Source: Chitinophaga sp. Ak27 (GTDB lineage: Bacteria > Bacteroidota > Bacteroidia > Chitinophagales > Chitinophagaceae). Taken from it: a stretch of 64,000 nucleotides of DNA. The position numbers and the translations under genes were made by a program. The stretch spans positions 434,001 to 498,000 of the forward strand of contig NZ_JABAOB010000006.1 in assembly GCF_012726295.1 (NCBI RefSeq), written 5' to 3'. This document shows, piece after piece, positions 9,339 through 18,355 of the stretch (positions are counted from its first letter, which is position 1; every line of letters starts with the position of its first letter). The notes under the pieces were generated by a model, which saw only the letters and a program-made list of their open reading frames with translations, did no database searches and was not told the origin of the DNA.

Positions 9339-9458
9339 GCAGAAAGCATAAGGCTTAAAGCAAAAAGCTATTGTGGAGAATGATTAAAGCGAATTTTAGA
9401 TATTTGCTAAGTTCTTCTCCACAATAGCTTTTTGCTTTAAGCCTTATGCTTTCTGCTT
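9337..9458. repeat. Palindromic repeat copy A (44-bp perfect arms)
   Basis: Arms 9337-9380 and 9415-9458 are exact reverse complements over 44 bp, around a 34-nt loop. Each arm is built of 7-nt units (GCAGAAA, GCATAAG, GCTTAAA, GCAAAAA) followed by GCTATTGTGGAGAA. The left arm begins inside the stop codon of the upstream gene and the right arm ends 7 bp before the -7 element of the ABC exporter. This is the longest perfect copy of a six-member family in this window. Confidence 0.95.
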
Positions 9459-9465
9459 TTTGTTG

Positions 9466-9473
9466 TACGTTTG
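9466..9473 (+). promoter_or_regulatory. -7 promoter element of the ABC exporter
   Basis: TACGTTTG matches TAnnTTTG, 23 bp before the TTG start at 9497 and just after the palindrome. Confidence 0.55.
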
Positions 9474-9496
9474 TAGTGTAGTTCAAACCCGGCACA

Positions 9497-11257
9497 TTGG
9501 AAAATCTTGCGGTAAAGAAAGTATTTGATTTTAGTTTATTACGGCGCATCTTCTCGTTCGCGGCTCCTTATAAGCGGTCCTTCTACATATCCATGATATT
9601 AACGGTTGTATTGGCTGCTATATCTCCATTACGGCCCTACCTGATCCAGGTAACGGTAGATAAATACATTGCGGGCCAGCTGATGAGGATGCTGATCCTG
9701 GTCACCGTTGTACAAATAGGATTGCTGTTGCTGGAAACGGTGGTGCGTTTCTTTTTCTCCTACCTGACCAACTGGCTGGGGCAGTCGGTGGTAAAGGACT
9801 TGCGGGTAACGGTATATAAGAAGATTGTGCACCTGAACCTGGCATTTTTTGATAAAACACCTATCGGCACCCTTACTACCCGGACCATCAACGATATTGA
9901 AGCCATTAACGATGTTTTCTCGGAAGGGATTATTTCTATTGTAGCTGACCTGTTGATGATCATTGCCATCCTGGTGGTGATGTTTATGGAAGACTGGCGC
10001 CTGACGCTGATTAGCTTGTCGCCCTTTCCTATACTGATTTTTGCTACCTACATTTTTAAGGAAAGTGTGAATAAATCCTTTTACAAGGTGCGCAACGCTG
10101 TATCAGCGCTGAATGCCTTTGTACAGGAGCACCTTACCGGTATGGTAGTGGTGCAGGCGTTTACTTCAGAAAAAAGGGAGTTTGCCCGCTTTAAGCATAT
10201 CAACAAAGATCACCGCAACGCCAATATCGACGCTATTTTTGCCTACTCCGTGTTTTTTCCGGTAGTGGAAATTATCCTGGCTATTTCATTGGGGCTGATG
10301 GTATGGTGGGGCGCCAATAAGGTATTGAACTATGAAGTGACCCAGGGCGTAATGATCGCGTTTATTATGTATCTGAACATGCTGTTTCGCCCGCTGCGTA
10401 TGCTGGCGGATAAGTTCAATACCCTGCAAATGGGGATGGTAGCCAGTGAGCGGGTATTCAAAGTGTTGGATAATCAGGATTACATAGCGGATAAGGGGCA
10501 TCACAAGGCCGATCAGATGAAGGGCGACATCAGCTTTGAGCATGTGTCGTTTGCCTATGTAGAGGACCGTTATGTACTGAAAGACATCAATTTCCACGCT
10601 AATCCGGGCGATACGGTAGCGATAGTAGGGCATACCGGTTCGGGTAAAACCACTATTATCAGCATTCTTAACCGCCTCTATGAAATCCAGAAAGGAAGTA
10701 TCAAGATAGACGGAATTCCGTTGCCGGCTTACTCGCTGGAATCGTTGCGGAGTAAGATAGGTGTGGTATTACAGGATGTATTCCTGTTTGCGGGTTCTAT
10801 TTACGATAACATTACCCTGCACGACAGCAGTATCAGCCGGGGAAAAGTGGAAGAAGCAGCCCGGTTGATCGGTATCCACGACTTTATTATGCAGTTGCCG
10901 GGAGGATATGACTACCAGGTCATGGAGAGGGGCAGTACTTTATCGCTCGGACAGCGGCAGCTGATCTCTTTTGTGCGGGCTCTACTGTATGATCCGGCCA
11001 TCCTGGTGCTCGATGAGGCCACTTCTTCTATCGATACAGAATCTGAAATGATGATACAACAGGCCATCGATAAGCTGATTGCCGACCGGACTGCTATCAT
11101 TATTGCGCATCGTTTGTCAACCATCAGTAAGGCCGACAAGATTATTGTACTAGATAAGGGAGAAGTGAAGGAAATGGGTACACATGATGAGTTGCTGAAG
11201 CTGGAAGGGTTCTATTACAAGCTGCATAGCATGCAGTTTAATACTGCGAAAGTATAG
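9497..11257 (+). CDS. ABC transporter, fused permease and ATP-binding protein (MsbA/BmrA-like)
   Basis: 586 residues, the normal size of a half-transporter exporter. Residues 1-310 contain six hydrophobic segments; the C-terminal ATPase has Walker A GHTGSGKTT (about residue 378), Q-loop GVVLQDVFLF, signature LSLGQRQ, Walker B and D-loop LVLDEATSSID and the H-loop AHRLS. An in-frame stop at 9479 leaves the TTG at 9497 as the only start that keeps the N-terminal helix, and a -7 element lies just before it. It probably works as a homodimer exporting lipid or drug-like molecules. No neighbour tells the substrate. Confidence 0.93.
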   Translation: MENLAVKKVFDFSLLRRIFSFAAPYKRSFYISMILTVVLAAISPLRPYLIQVTVDKYIAGQLMRMLILVTVVQIGLLLLETVVRFFFSYLTNWLGQSVVKDLRVTVYKKIVHLNLAFFDKTPIGTLTTRTINDIEAINDVFSEGIISIVADLLMIIAILVVMFMEDWRLTLISLSPFPILIFATYIFKESVNKSFYKVRNAVSALNAFVQEHLTGMVVVQAFTSEKREFARFKHINKDHRNANIDAIFAYSVFFPVVEIILAISLGLMVWWGANKVLNYEVTQGVMIAFIMYLNMLFRPLRMLADKFNTLQMGMVASERVFKVLDNQDYIADKGHHKADQMKGDISFEHVSFAYVEDRYVLKDINFHANPGDTVAIVGHTGSGKTTIISILNRLYEIQKGSIKIDGIPLPAYSLESLRSKIGVVLQDVFLFAGSIYDNITLHDSSISRGKVEEAARLIGIHDFIMQLPGGYDYQVMERGSTLSLGQRQLISFVRALLYDPAILVLDEATSSIDTESEMMIQQAIDKLIADRTAIIIAHRLSTISKADKIIVLDKGEVKEMGTHDELLKLEGFYYKLHSMQFNTAKV

Positions 11258-11354
11258 CGCCGTGCCGGCATGTACCGGTCCGTCTTTCGGAAGAAAAGCA
11301 TTCTTATCTTGTTTCGTCGTAATATTTCTTAAAAAATGATTAGTCATTTATCAT

Positions 11355-11380
11355 AAAGACAGCCAATGGCTGTCTTTTTT
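11355..11380 (+). terminator. Intrinsic terminator downstream of the ABC exporter
   Basis: A 10-bp stem AAAGACAGCC/GGCTGTCTTT with an AAT loop runs straight into a T tract. It is about 100 bp after the stop, with no gene between. Confidence 0.85.
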
Positions 11381-11603
11381 GTTTAATATATGCAGGGAAA
11401 GATCGATTCTAAACCGAATGTTATGGCAAATATTTAAATTATAATTTTTAAAATATGAATGACCGTTAACAATAGTCGCTTTTCGGGGGAATTTTTTATA
11501 GAAAAAGGGTGAAATATGCGGTTACAAGGGCTTGGCTATCAATATAATTACAATATATCGTTCTTTTTTTTCGTAGTCGCTTAATTTTAAAAATAAAAAC
11601 GGT

Positions 11604-11611
11604 TATCTTTG
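11604..11611 (+). promoter_or_regulatory. -7 promoter element of the atp operon
   Basis: TATCTTTG, an exact TAnnTTTG match followed by GCGC, lies 19 bp before the GTG start of atpB. The same TATCTTTGCGC string precedes rsmA at 20664. Confidence 0.65.
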
Positions 11612-11630
11612 CGCAAAATTTCAGAAAACG

Positions 11631-12809
11631 GTGATTTCTTTCAATTGGTTCAAACATAGAATGGTAGCACTTGTGATGGTTTTAGGCCTTCACAGTTTTA
11701 GTAATTTTTCCTACGCTGAGGAGGCGCACCCTGAACATGCAGCAGCTGCTGTATCAGGTGAAGAAAAGCACGCTGAAGCAGGTGAGTCCAAGAAGATTGA
11801 TATTAAGGAGGTGCTCTTCGGACACATTTCCGATGCACATGACTGGCATCTGTTTGATCTGGGTGAACATACCCCGGTGGTTATTCCTTTACCGGTAATT
11901 ATGTATTCTCCGGCGCATGGTGTTACAGCGTTCATGTCGTCCCGTTTTGAGCACGGCCATCAGCCATATGCGGGTTACCAGCTGGTAAATGCGCATTATC
12001 GTGCGGAGAAGGGGCTGGATGAAGCCGCCTATCCTAACAATAAAGTAATTGCGGTAGATGATAATGGTATGCCGACCAATGAGAAGGTATACGATTTGTC
12101 TATGACCAAGAATATCACCTCTATGCTGATTGCTGCCATCCTGCTGACCTGGATCATGCTCACGGTAGCAGCGGCTTACAAAACCCGTGGCGCCAAGAAA
12201 GCGCCTAAAGGTTTACAGAGCCTCATAGAGCCGGTTATCATCTTTATGCGTGATGAGGTGGTAAAACCAAATATTCCTGGTCACCGGAGCGCTAAATACA
12301 CTCCTTTTATTCTCACTGTATTCTTTTTCATTCTGATCAACAACCTGTTGGGACTGTTGCCTGGTTCTGCCAACGTAACCGGTAACATTGCGGTAACTGC
12401 GGCACTGGCGCTTATCAGCTTTATTGCTACTATGTTCAGCACCAACAAGCATTTTTGGGGTCATATCTTCAATCCTCCGGCACCATTTGGCGTAAAGCTG
12501 ATCCTGGCTCCGGTGGAGTTGATTGGGGTATTTACTAAACCTATCTCCCTGATGATCAGGTTGTTTGCCAACATCCTGGCAGGTCACATTATCATCCTGA
12601 GTATTATCAGCCTGGTATTCATTTTTGGTTCTATGAACCGTGGAATTGGTTATGGCTTTATGCCGGTATCTATTGCCTTCAACCTGGTAATGATGATGCT
12701 GGAATTGCTGGTAGCCTTTATCCAGGCATTTATCTTTGCCAACCTGACTGCGGTGTTTATTGGCCAGGCGATGGAAGGTGCGCATCATGAAGATGGACAT
12801 CACCACTAG
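11631..12809 (+). CDS. atpB: ATP synthase F0 subunit a
   Basis: 392 residues, longer than the E. coli protein because of an N-terminal signal-like segment and a periplasmic extension rich in His and Ala, as is usual in Bacteroidota. The proton half-channel region is clear: SLMIRLFANILAGH holds the essential Arg (Arg310), followed by the last two membrane helices. The GTG at 11631 places Lys, His and Arg before the signal core; an ATG at 11661 is the alternative but leaves no positive N-region. It is the first gene of atpB-E-F-H-A. In the membrane it forms the proton path against the c-ring. Confidence 0.95.
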   Translation: MISFNWFKHRMVALVMVLGLHSFSNFSYAEEAHPEHAAAAVSGEEKHAEAGESKKIDIKEVLFGHISDAHDWHLFDLGEHTPVVIPLPVIMYSPAHGVTAFMSSRFEHGHQPYAGYQLVNAHYRAEKGLDEAAYPNNKVIAVDDNGMPTNEKVYDLSMTKNITSMLIAAILLTWIMLTVAAAYKTRGAKKAPKGLQSLIEPVIIFMRDEVVKPNIPGHRSAKYTPFILTVFFFILINNLLGLLPGSANVTGNIAVTAALALISFIATMFSTNKHFWGHIFNPPAPFGVKLILAPVELIGVFTKPISLMIRLFANILAGHIIILSIISLVFIFGSMNRGIGYGFMPVSIAFNLVMMMLELLVAFIQAFIFANLTAVFIGQAMEGAHHEDGHHH

Positions 12810-12902
12810 TCTCTTTTAATCAGGAATGATTGAAAGTGAAGAGTAGCTTACTGCAGTTTTTACGAACAAACGAAATTTTTTAAATTCAAATACATATTCA
12901 TT

Positions 12903-13160
12903 ATGGCACTTTTGTCTATTTTATTGCAGGCTGCTGCTGCATCTGGTCTGGCTAAAGCTGGTGGTGCTGTTGGTGCTGGTATCGCTGCTATCGCTGCTGG
13001 TATCGGTGTTGGTAACATCGGTAAGAGCGCTCTGGAGTCTATCGCTCGTCAACCAGAAGCTGCTAACGACATCCGTGCAAACATGATCCTGGCTGCTGCG
13101 CTGGTTGAGGGTGTTGCCCTCTTCGGCGTTATCGCTGGTCTGTTGGCGGTAGTTATGTAA
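12903..13160 (+). CDS. atpE: ATP synthase F0 subunit c
   Basis: 85 residues forming two membrane helices joined by the polar loop ARQPEA. The first helix is a Gly/Ala repeat (GAVGAGIAAIAAGIGVGNIG). The ion-binding acid is Glu69 in ALVEGVALFG; the next residue is Gly and the first helix lacks the Gln found in sodium-type rings, so a proton ring is likely. Codon use is strongly biased (GCT, GGT, CTG), fitting high expression. A stable hairpin lies 10 bp after the stop, before atpF. Confidence 0.97.
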   Translation: MALLSILLQAAAASGLAKAGGAVGAGIAAIAAGIGVGNIGKSALESIARQPEAANDIRANMILAAALVEGVALFGVIAGLLAVVM

Positions 13161-13170
13161 GCAAAACTTC

Positions 13171-13212
13171 TTACTGCATCCGGCGCACAGGGCAATGGAT
13201 GCAGTAAATTTT
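13171..13212 (+). terminator. Hairpin with T tract between atpE and atpF
   Basis: An 11-bp perfect stem TTACTGCATCC/GGATGCAGTAA with a 15-nt loop is followed by ATTTTTA. It sits inside the operon directly after atpE, so it would act as a leaky terminator or as a 3'-end block that raises atpE mRNA relative to the downstream genes. Confidence 0.7.
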
Positions 13213-13279
13213 TATGCTGAACACAGCTCATTCAACATCTGTAAATATCAACATAACAATATCATAAAATCCTAATTAT

Positions 13280-13774
13280 ATGGATCTGTTGCAACCCGCG
13301 TTAGGCCTGTTTGCTTTTTCGTTTATCGTTTTCGTTATCGTTTTCCTGATACTGAAGAAATTTGCCTGGAAACCGATCCTTGCTACTCTGAAAGAAAGGG
13401 AAGATTCAATCACTGATTCCATTACTACCGCTGAAAGAGTGAAAGAAGAAATGGCACAGATGAAAGCTGAGCACGAACATGTGCTGGCGGAAGCTAAAGC
13501 TGAAAGAAGTAAGATCCTGAAGGAAGCAAAAGACGCGAAGGACATGATTATCAGCGAAGCAAAAACTCAGGCACAAGCTGAAGCTAAGAAAATCATCAGT
13601 GAGGCTTACACCGCTATCGAAAACCAGAAAATGGCTGCGTTAACGGATGTAAAGAACCAGGTAGGTACCCTCGTAATCGAAGTAGCTGAAAAAGTACTGA
13701 GAAGAGAACTGGCTGATAAAACAGCACAGGAAGGTTACGTGAAACAACTGGCAGAAGAAATCAAATTGAACTAA
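13280..13774 (+). CDS. atpF: ATP synthase F0 subunit b
   Basis: 164 residues: one N-terminal membrane helix (about residues 8-26), then a long charged helix rich in Ala, Glu and Lys that forms the dimeric outer stalk. The motif FAWKPILATLKERED just after the membrane helix is typical of subunit b. It is the third gene of the operon, after the atpE hairpin, and the stator it forms binds subunit delta, encoded next. Confidence 0.95.
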   Translation: MDLLQPALGLFAFSFIVFVIVFLILKKFAWKPILATLKEREDSITDSITTAERVKEEMAQMKAEHEHVLAEAKAERSKILKEAKDAKDMIISEAKTQAQAEAKKIISEAYTAIENQKMAALTDVKNQVGTLVIEVAEKVLRRELADKTAQEGYVKQLAEEIKLN

Positions 13775-13831
13775 GAGATTAACTGAATGCTGGTAACAGC
13801 AAAGAGTTAACGGCTAAAAGCTTTTTTAAAT

Positions 13832-14392
13832 ATGCAGAATCCCCGTTTAGCATCCCGGTATGCAAAATCATTGATAGACCTGGTACAGGAACTGAACCAG
13901 GTGGAAGCTGTACATACCGACATGCAGTACTTACAACAGGTGATGAAAAGCAACCCGGATGTGGTGAGTTTGCTGAAGAGCCCCATCATTAAGGCTGATA
14001 AAAAGCAGAAGATCCTGGCAGCAGTGCTGGAAGGACGGGTAAGTGCAACTACACTGAGTTTCCTGAACCTCCTGGTAAACAAAGGCCGCGAAAGCGCATT
14101 GCCTGAAATCGTTACCGAGTTTCAGCGCCAGTACAACGCACTGAAAAACATCAGTGCTGTAAAAATCACTACTGCCGTGGCACTGGACAATGCTACACTG
14201 GATGTAATCAAATCCAGGATAGCCAGTGAAGTTCCTCAGCAGGTAGCGCTGGAAACAGCTGTAAACGCCGATCTGATTGGTGGCTTCGTGCTGGAAACCA
14301 ATGATAAATTGTTTGATGCTTCTATCCTGCGCGATCTGAAGGATATCAAACAACAATTTACCAAGAACATTTACGTATCTGAGATACGTTAA
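13832..14392 (+). CDS. atpH: ATP synthase F1 subunit delta
   Basis: 186 residues, typical for delta/OSCP. The N-terminal helical domain starts NPRLASRYAKSLIDLV and the C-terminal part has the family motif IGGFVLETNDKLFDASI. It joins the b stalk to the top of F1. It lies between atpF and atpA with 57-bp and 81-bp gaps; the second gap contains a weak hairpin with CAGCAGC and GCTGTTG arms. Confidence 0.95.
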   Translation: MQNPRLASRYAKSLIDLVQELNQVEAVHTDMQYLQQVMKSNPDVVSLLKSPIIKADKKQKILAAVLEGRVSATTLSFLNLLVNKGRESALPEIVTEFQRQYNALKNISAVKITTAVALDNATLDVIKSRIASEVPQQVALETAVNADLIGGFVLETNDKLFDASILRDLKDIKQQFTKNIYVSEIR

Positions 14393-14473
14393 TTATACAG
14401 CAGCCGCTGCGTACACGCAAAGCTGTTGTCGTTATACTAAATTTATCTAACGACTTTTTTTAAAATCATAATT

Positions 14474-16051
14474 ATGGTTGATATTAAACCTGATGAAATT
14501 TCGGCGATATTACGCCAGCAGTTAAGCAACTTCAATGCTTCTGCCGACCTGGAAGAGGTAGGTACTGTATTGTCAGTGGGTGATGGTATTGCCCGCATTT
14601 ACGGTTTGGGTAACGTTGGTTACGGTGAACTCGTTGAATTCAGCAATGGTGTAAAAGCAATTGCGCTGAACCTGGAAGAAGATAACGTGGGTGTGGTATT
14701 GATGGGTGCTTCATCAGGGATTAAAGAAGGTGATAAAGTACGTCGTACCAAACAAATCGCATCCATTAACGTGGGTGAAGGTGTGATTGGTCGCGTTATC
14801 AATACACTGGGTGAACCAGTTGATGGTAAAGGCCCAATCAAAGGTGAATTGTACGAAATGCCACTGGAGCGTAAAGCACCAGGAGTATTGTTCCGTGAGC
14901 CGGTAAAAGAACCGCTGCAAACAGGTGTGAAAGCGATCGATGCGATGATCCCCGTAGGCCGTGGTCAACGTGAGCTGGTAATCGGTGACCGTCAAACAGG
15001 TAAAACAGCTATCTGTATCGACACCATCATCAACCAGAAAGAATTTTTTGACGCAGGTAAACCTGTGTATTGTATATATGTAGCGATTGGTCAGAAAGCA
15101 TCTACTGTTGCCGGAGTAATGAAAACATTACAGGAAGCAGGCGCTATGGCTTATACTACCATCGTAGCTGCAAATGCCGCTGATCCTGCTCCACTGCAGT
15201 TCTACGCTCCATTTGCCGGTGCCGCTATCGGTGAGTTCTTCCGTGACTCAGGCCGTCCTGCACTGATCGTATATGATGATCTGTCTAAACAAGCGGTTGC
15301 TTACCGTGAGGTATCTCTGCTGCTGAAACGTCCTCCTGGCCGTGAAGCTTACCCTGGTGACGTATTCTACCTGCATAGCCGTTTGCTCGAGCGTGCTGCG
15401 AAAATTATCAACAATGACGCAATCGCCCAGCAAATGAATGACCTGCCAGAGTCTATTAGACACCTGGTAAAAGGTGGCGGTTCCCTGACAGCATTGCCTA
15501 TCATTGAAACACAAGCAAGTGATGTATCCGCTTACATCCCTACCAACGTAATCTCCATCACGGATGGTCAGATCTTCCTGGAAGGTAACCTGTTCAACGC
15601 AGGTATCCGTCCGGCGATCAACGTAGGTATCTCTGTAAGCCGTGTGGGTGGTAACGCGCAGATCAAATCCATGAAGAAAGTATCTGGTACCCTGAAACTC
15701 GACCAGGCACAATACCGCGAAATGGAGGCCTTCTCCAAATTTGGTGGTGACCTGGATGCTGCTACCAAAGCAGTTATCGATAAAGGTGCCCGTAACGTGG
15801 AAATCCTGAAGCAACCACAGTTCAGCCCATTCCCGGTTGAAAAACAAGTGGCTATCATCTACCTCGGTACTAATGGCCTGCTGCGTGATGTTCCTGTTAA
15901 ACAGGTACGCGCTTTCGAAGAAGCCTTCCTAAACGAAATGGATGTTCGTCTGCCTGATGTACTGGCTGAATTCAAGAAAGGAAATCTGCCGGAAGATGGT
16001 CTGAAGAAAATGGTAACACTCGCTAATGAGCTGAAACACAGATTCGCATAA
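14474..16051 (+). CDS. atpA: ATP synthase F1 subunit alpha
   Basis: 525 residues. The N-terminal beta-barrel is followed by the nucleotide domain with P-loop GDRQTGKTA, the sequence PAPLQFYAPFAGAAIGEFF and the alpha-specific VGISVSRVGGNAQ with the arginine that reaches the neighbouring beta site. Codon bias is strong, as for atpE. It is the last gene of the operon: a strong terminator begins 22 bp after the stop, and the gamma gene that usually follows atpA is not here. Confidence 0.98.
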   Translation: MVDIKPDEISAILRQQLSNFNASADLEEVGTVLSVGDGIARIYGLGNVGYGELVEFSNGVKAIALNLEEDNVGVVLMGASSGIKEGDKVRRTKQIASINVGEGVIGRVINTLGEPVDGKGPIKGELYEMPLERKAPGVLFREPVKEPLQTGVKAIDAMIPVGRGQRELVIGDRQTGKTAICIDTIINQKEFFDAGKPVYCIYVAIGQKASTVAGVMKTLQEAGAMAYTTIVAANAADPAPLQFYAPFAGAAIGEFFRDSGRPALIVYDDLSKQAVAYREVSLLLKRPPGREAYPGDVFYLHSRLLERAAKIINNDAIAQQMNDLPESIRHLVKGGGSLTALPIIETQASDVSAYIPTNVISITDGQIFLEGNLFNAGIRPAINVGISVSRVGGNAQIKSMKKVSGTLKLDQAQYREMEAFSKFGGDLDAATKAVIDKGARNVEILKQPQFSPFPVEKQVAIIYLGTNGLLRDVPVKQVRAFEEAFLNEMDVRLPDVLAEFKKGNLPEDGLKKMVTLANELKHRFA

Positions 16052-16073
16052 GCAAAGCATTTGCTGAAAATAT

Positions 16074-16109
16074 AAAAGGGCTTTACCATTATCGGTAAAG
16101 CCCTTTTTA
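16074..16109 (+). terminator. Intrinsic terminator of the atp operon
   Basis: A 14-bp stem AAAAGGGCTTTACC with its exact complement and a 6-nt ATTATC loop ends in a T run. It marks the end of transcription after atpA. Confidence 0.9.
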
Positions 16110-16134
16110 ATTTCGGTGAATCTTCTTTTGAAAT

Positions 16135-16166
16135 TTTGGTTTATAATATAAACTGGTTTAGTTTTG
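16135..16166 (+). promoter_or_regulatory. Complete -33/-7 promoter of the TonB-type receptor
   Basis: TTTG at 16135-16138 and TAGTTTTG at 16159-16166 are separated by 20 bp, the spacing expected of the Bacteroidota primary sigma factor. The ATG of the receptor is 22 bp further on. This is the best full promoter in the window. Confidence 0.7.
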
Positions 16167-16188
16167 TTTCATCAAATTAATCCCTGGT

Positions 16189-18345
16189 ATGTCGAAATTC
16201 AACCTCTATCTATATCTGCTAATTTGCTTTCCGCTGGTATCATTGGCACAAAATAAAGTGACGGGTAAGGTAACTGATAGCAAAAAACACCCACTGGCAG
16301 GTGTAAACATCGCCATCAGAGGTACTTATGATGGCGCTACCACCGCAGCAGACGGCACCTTTTCCTTTACCACCACCGCCTCCGGCGACCAAATTATATC
16401 TGCCTCCTTTACCGGTTACCAGCCTATGGACTTAAAGGCAAACGTAAGTGCGTTTGAACCGATAAATATTATATTGAAGAATAATGTCAATGCCTTGCGG
16501 GTAGTTACTATCTCCGCCGGTAGCTTTGAAGCCAGCGATGATAAAAAAGGAACCGTGCTAAAACCCCTGGACATCGTTACTACGGCAGGGGCAGGCGCTG
16601 ATATTGTAAACGCTATCAAAACATTACCGGGCGCCCAGCAAACAAACGACCGGGAGGGGCTGTTTGTACGCGGCGGTACCGGCTATGAAACCCAAACACT
16701 GATAGATGGTATGCTGGTAAGAAATCCTTTCTCAACCAGCCTGCCAGACATTCCGGGCCGTGGCCGTTTTTCCCCTTTTCTGTTTAAAGGTACTACCTTC
16801 AGCAGCGGTGGTTATTCGGCACAATATGGCCAGGCCCTGTCATCTGCGCTGATACTGGAATCTACCGACCTGCCCACCCGCTCTTCTTCCTCGCTGGGAT
16901 TGTCCGTGATCGGAATAAACGGCGGCGTAGATAAACTAACGCAAGATAAAAAGACCTCTTACGGCGTGGAAGCGGACTATACCAACCTGGCGCCATACTT
17001 TAATGTGGTAAAGCCTAAACAAACACCCAACCTGGGACCCGAAATTATTGGCACATCTGCCAACTTCCGCAGGAAGACTTCTTCCACCGGGATGCTTAAA
17101 TTCTATGGATATGGCAACTGGACCAAAATGGGCTTCAATACTAACAGCCTGGAATATCCCGGTTATATGGAGTCTTTTAAGGTATATAACAACAACGTAT
17201 ATACGAATCTGACCTACCGTGAAAACATAGGGCATGATTGGCATGTATATGCCGGGGCCTCCTTCAGCATCAATACGGATAATATTCATACAGATACGCT
17301 GTTGAAGAACCCTGCGCCTACCCTGATCAAAGTACGATCTACCCTGAGCCAGTCGAAGCTGATGCTGTACAAAAACCTGGGCAGCTTTTCTGTGATCCGG
17401 TTTGGCGGAGAATACCAGTATGCTATTGAAAACTCATCCTTCAACGACAGGACGGCCAACTACGTGGATAACTACACCGCTGCTTTTGCGGAGGGCGATA
17501 TCTACATTACGCCCAGCCTCGTAGGCCGCCTGGGTGGACGTGCAGAATATTCTTCTATACTGGCAAAAATGAACCTGGCGCCCCGCGTATCACTCGCTTA
17601 TAAATTCGATAACTATAGCCAGTTTTCATTGGCCTATGGCGACTATTACCAGAAGCCAGAACCACAGTATCTCCGTTTCAATAACTACCTGGGTTATATG
17701 AAAGCTACCCACTATATTGCCAGCTTCCAGCGGATATCCAATAGTTACACTTTCCGTACGGAAGTGTTTTATAAGAAGTATAAAGACCTTGTTAAAACCG
17801 TGCCTTCCTATAACAACAGCGGGGATGGCTATGCCAAGGGCGTCGAAGTGTTTTGGCGCGACCGCAAAACCTTTAAGAACGTGGATTACTGGATTTCATA
17901 TTCTTACCTGGATACTAAAAGGGATTACCTGAATTATCCATTCCGGGTACAACCCGATTTTGCAGCCAATCATACCGCCAGCTTAGTATACAAACACTAT
18001 TTATCTAAAATCAGTACTAACCTGGGTTTAACATACACCTTTGCTACAGGTCGTCCGTATTACGATCCTAATTTACCTGCGGAGAAATTTATGTCAGAAA
18101 AAACGATGACCTATAATGCCGTGGGCGTGAGTGCCAGTTATCTCACCAATATCCGCAAAGCCTTTACCATATTTGTGTTGTCGGTGAGCAATGCACTTGG
18201 CAACAAGCAGGTATTTGGTTATCACTATTCCTCTGATGGATTACGCCGGAATGAGATTACACCCAATGTACCAAGATTTGTTTATCTGGGTATGTTTATG
18301 AATTTTGGTATCGACAGAAGACAGGATGTTCTTAATAACCTCTAA
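16189..18345 (+). CDS. TonB-dependent receptor-like outer membrane protein with carboxypeptidase-like N-domain
   Basis: 718 residues with a signal peptide ending SLAQ. Residues about 22-105 form the carboxypeptidase regulatory-like domain (VTGKVTDSKKHPLAGVNI) common in Bacteroidota receptors. Residues 130-240 form the plug (VNAIKTLPGAQQTNDREG, FVRGGTGYETQTLIDG). The rest is a beta-barrel ending near VYLGMFMNFGID. At 718 residues it is shorter than SusC. No SusD partner follows, so this is a simple receptor for an unknown ligand. The next two genes on the same strand encode a TPR-like exported protein and a winged-helix regulator, which may form one unit. Confidence 0.88.
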   Translation: MSKFNLYLYLLICFPLVSLAQNKVTGKVTDSKKHPLAGVNIAIRGTYDGATTAADGTFSFTTTASGDQIISASFTGYQPMDLKANVSAFEPINIILKNNVNALRVVTISAGSFEASDDKKGTVLKPLDIVTTAGAGADIVNAIKTLPGAQQTNDREGLFVRGGTGYETQTLIDGMLVRNPFSTSLPDIPGRGRFSPFLFKGTTFSSGGYSAQYGQALSSALILESTDLPTRSSSSLGLSVIGINGGVDKLTQDKKTSYGVEADYTNLAPYFNVVKPKQTPNLGPEIIGTSANFRRKTSSTGMLKFYGYGNWTKMGFNTNSLEYPGYMESFKVYNNNVYTNLTYRENIGHDWHVYAGASFSINTDNIHTDTLLKNPAPTLIKVRSTLSQSKLMLYKNLGSFSVIRFGGEYQYAIENSSFNDRTANYVDNYTAAFAEGDIYITPSLVGRLGGRAEYSSILAKMNLAPRVSLAYKFDNYSQFSLAYGDYYQKPEPQYLRFNNYLGYMKATHYIASFQRISNSYTFRTEVFYKKYKDLVKTVPSYNNSGDGYAKGVEVFWRDRKTFKNVDYWISYSYLDTKRDYLNYPFRVQPDFAANHTASLVYKHYLSKISTNLGLTYTFATGRPYYDPNLPAEKFMSEKTMTYNAVGVSASYLTNIRKAFTIFVLSVSNALGNKQVFGYHYSSDGLRRNEITPNVPRFVYLGMFMNFGIDRRQDVLNNL

Positions 18346-18355
18346 TAACACACAT

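Larger units (their letters stand above)
11258..11630. other. Intergenic region (373 bp) before the ATP synthase operon
   Basis: Holds a strong terminator at 11355-11380, an AT-rich stretch, and the -7 element of atpB at 11604-11611. No open frame or RNA gene is convincing. Confidence 0.65.

Noticed and set aside
9337..9458. Palindromes as CRISPR repeats
   Set aside because: The copies are kilobases apart, without spacers or cas genes.
18305..18355. N-terminal extension of the TPR-like protein
   Set aside because: Overlaps the receptor gene and precedes a clear signal peptide starting at 18356.
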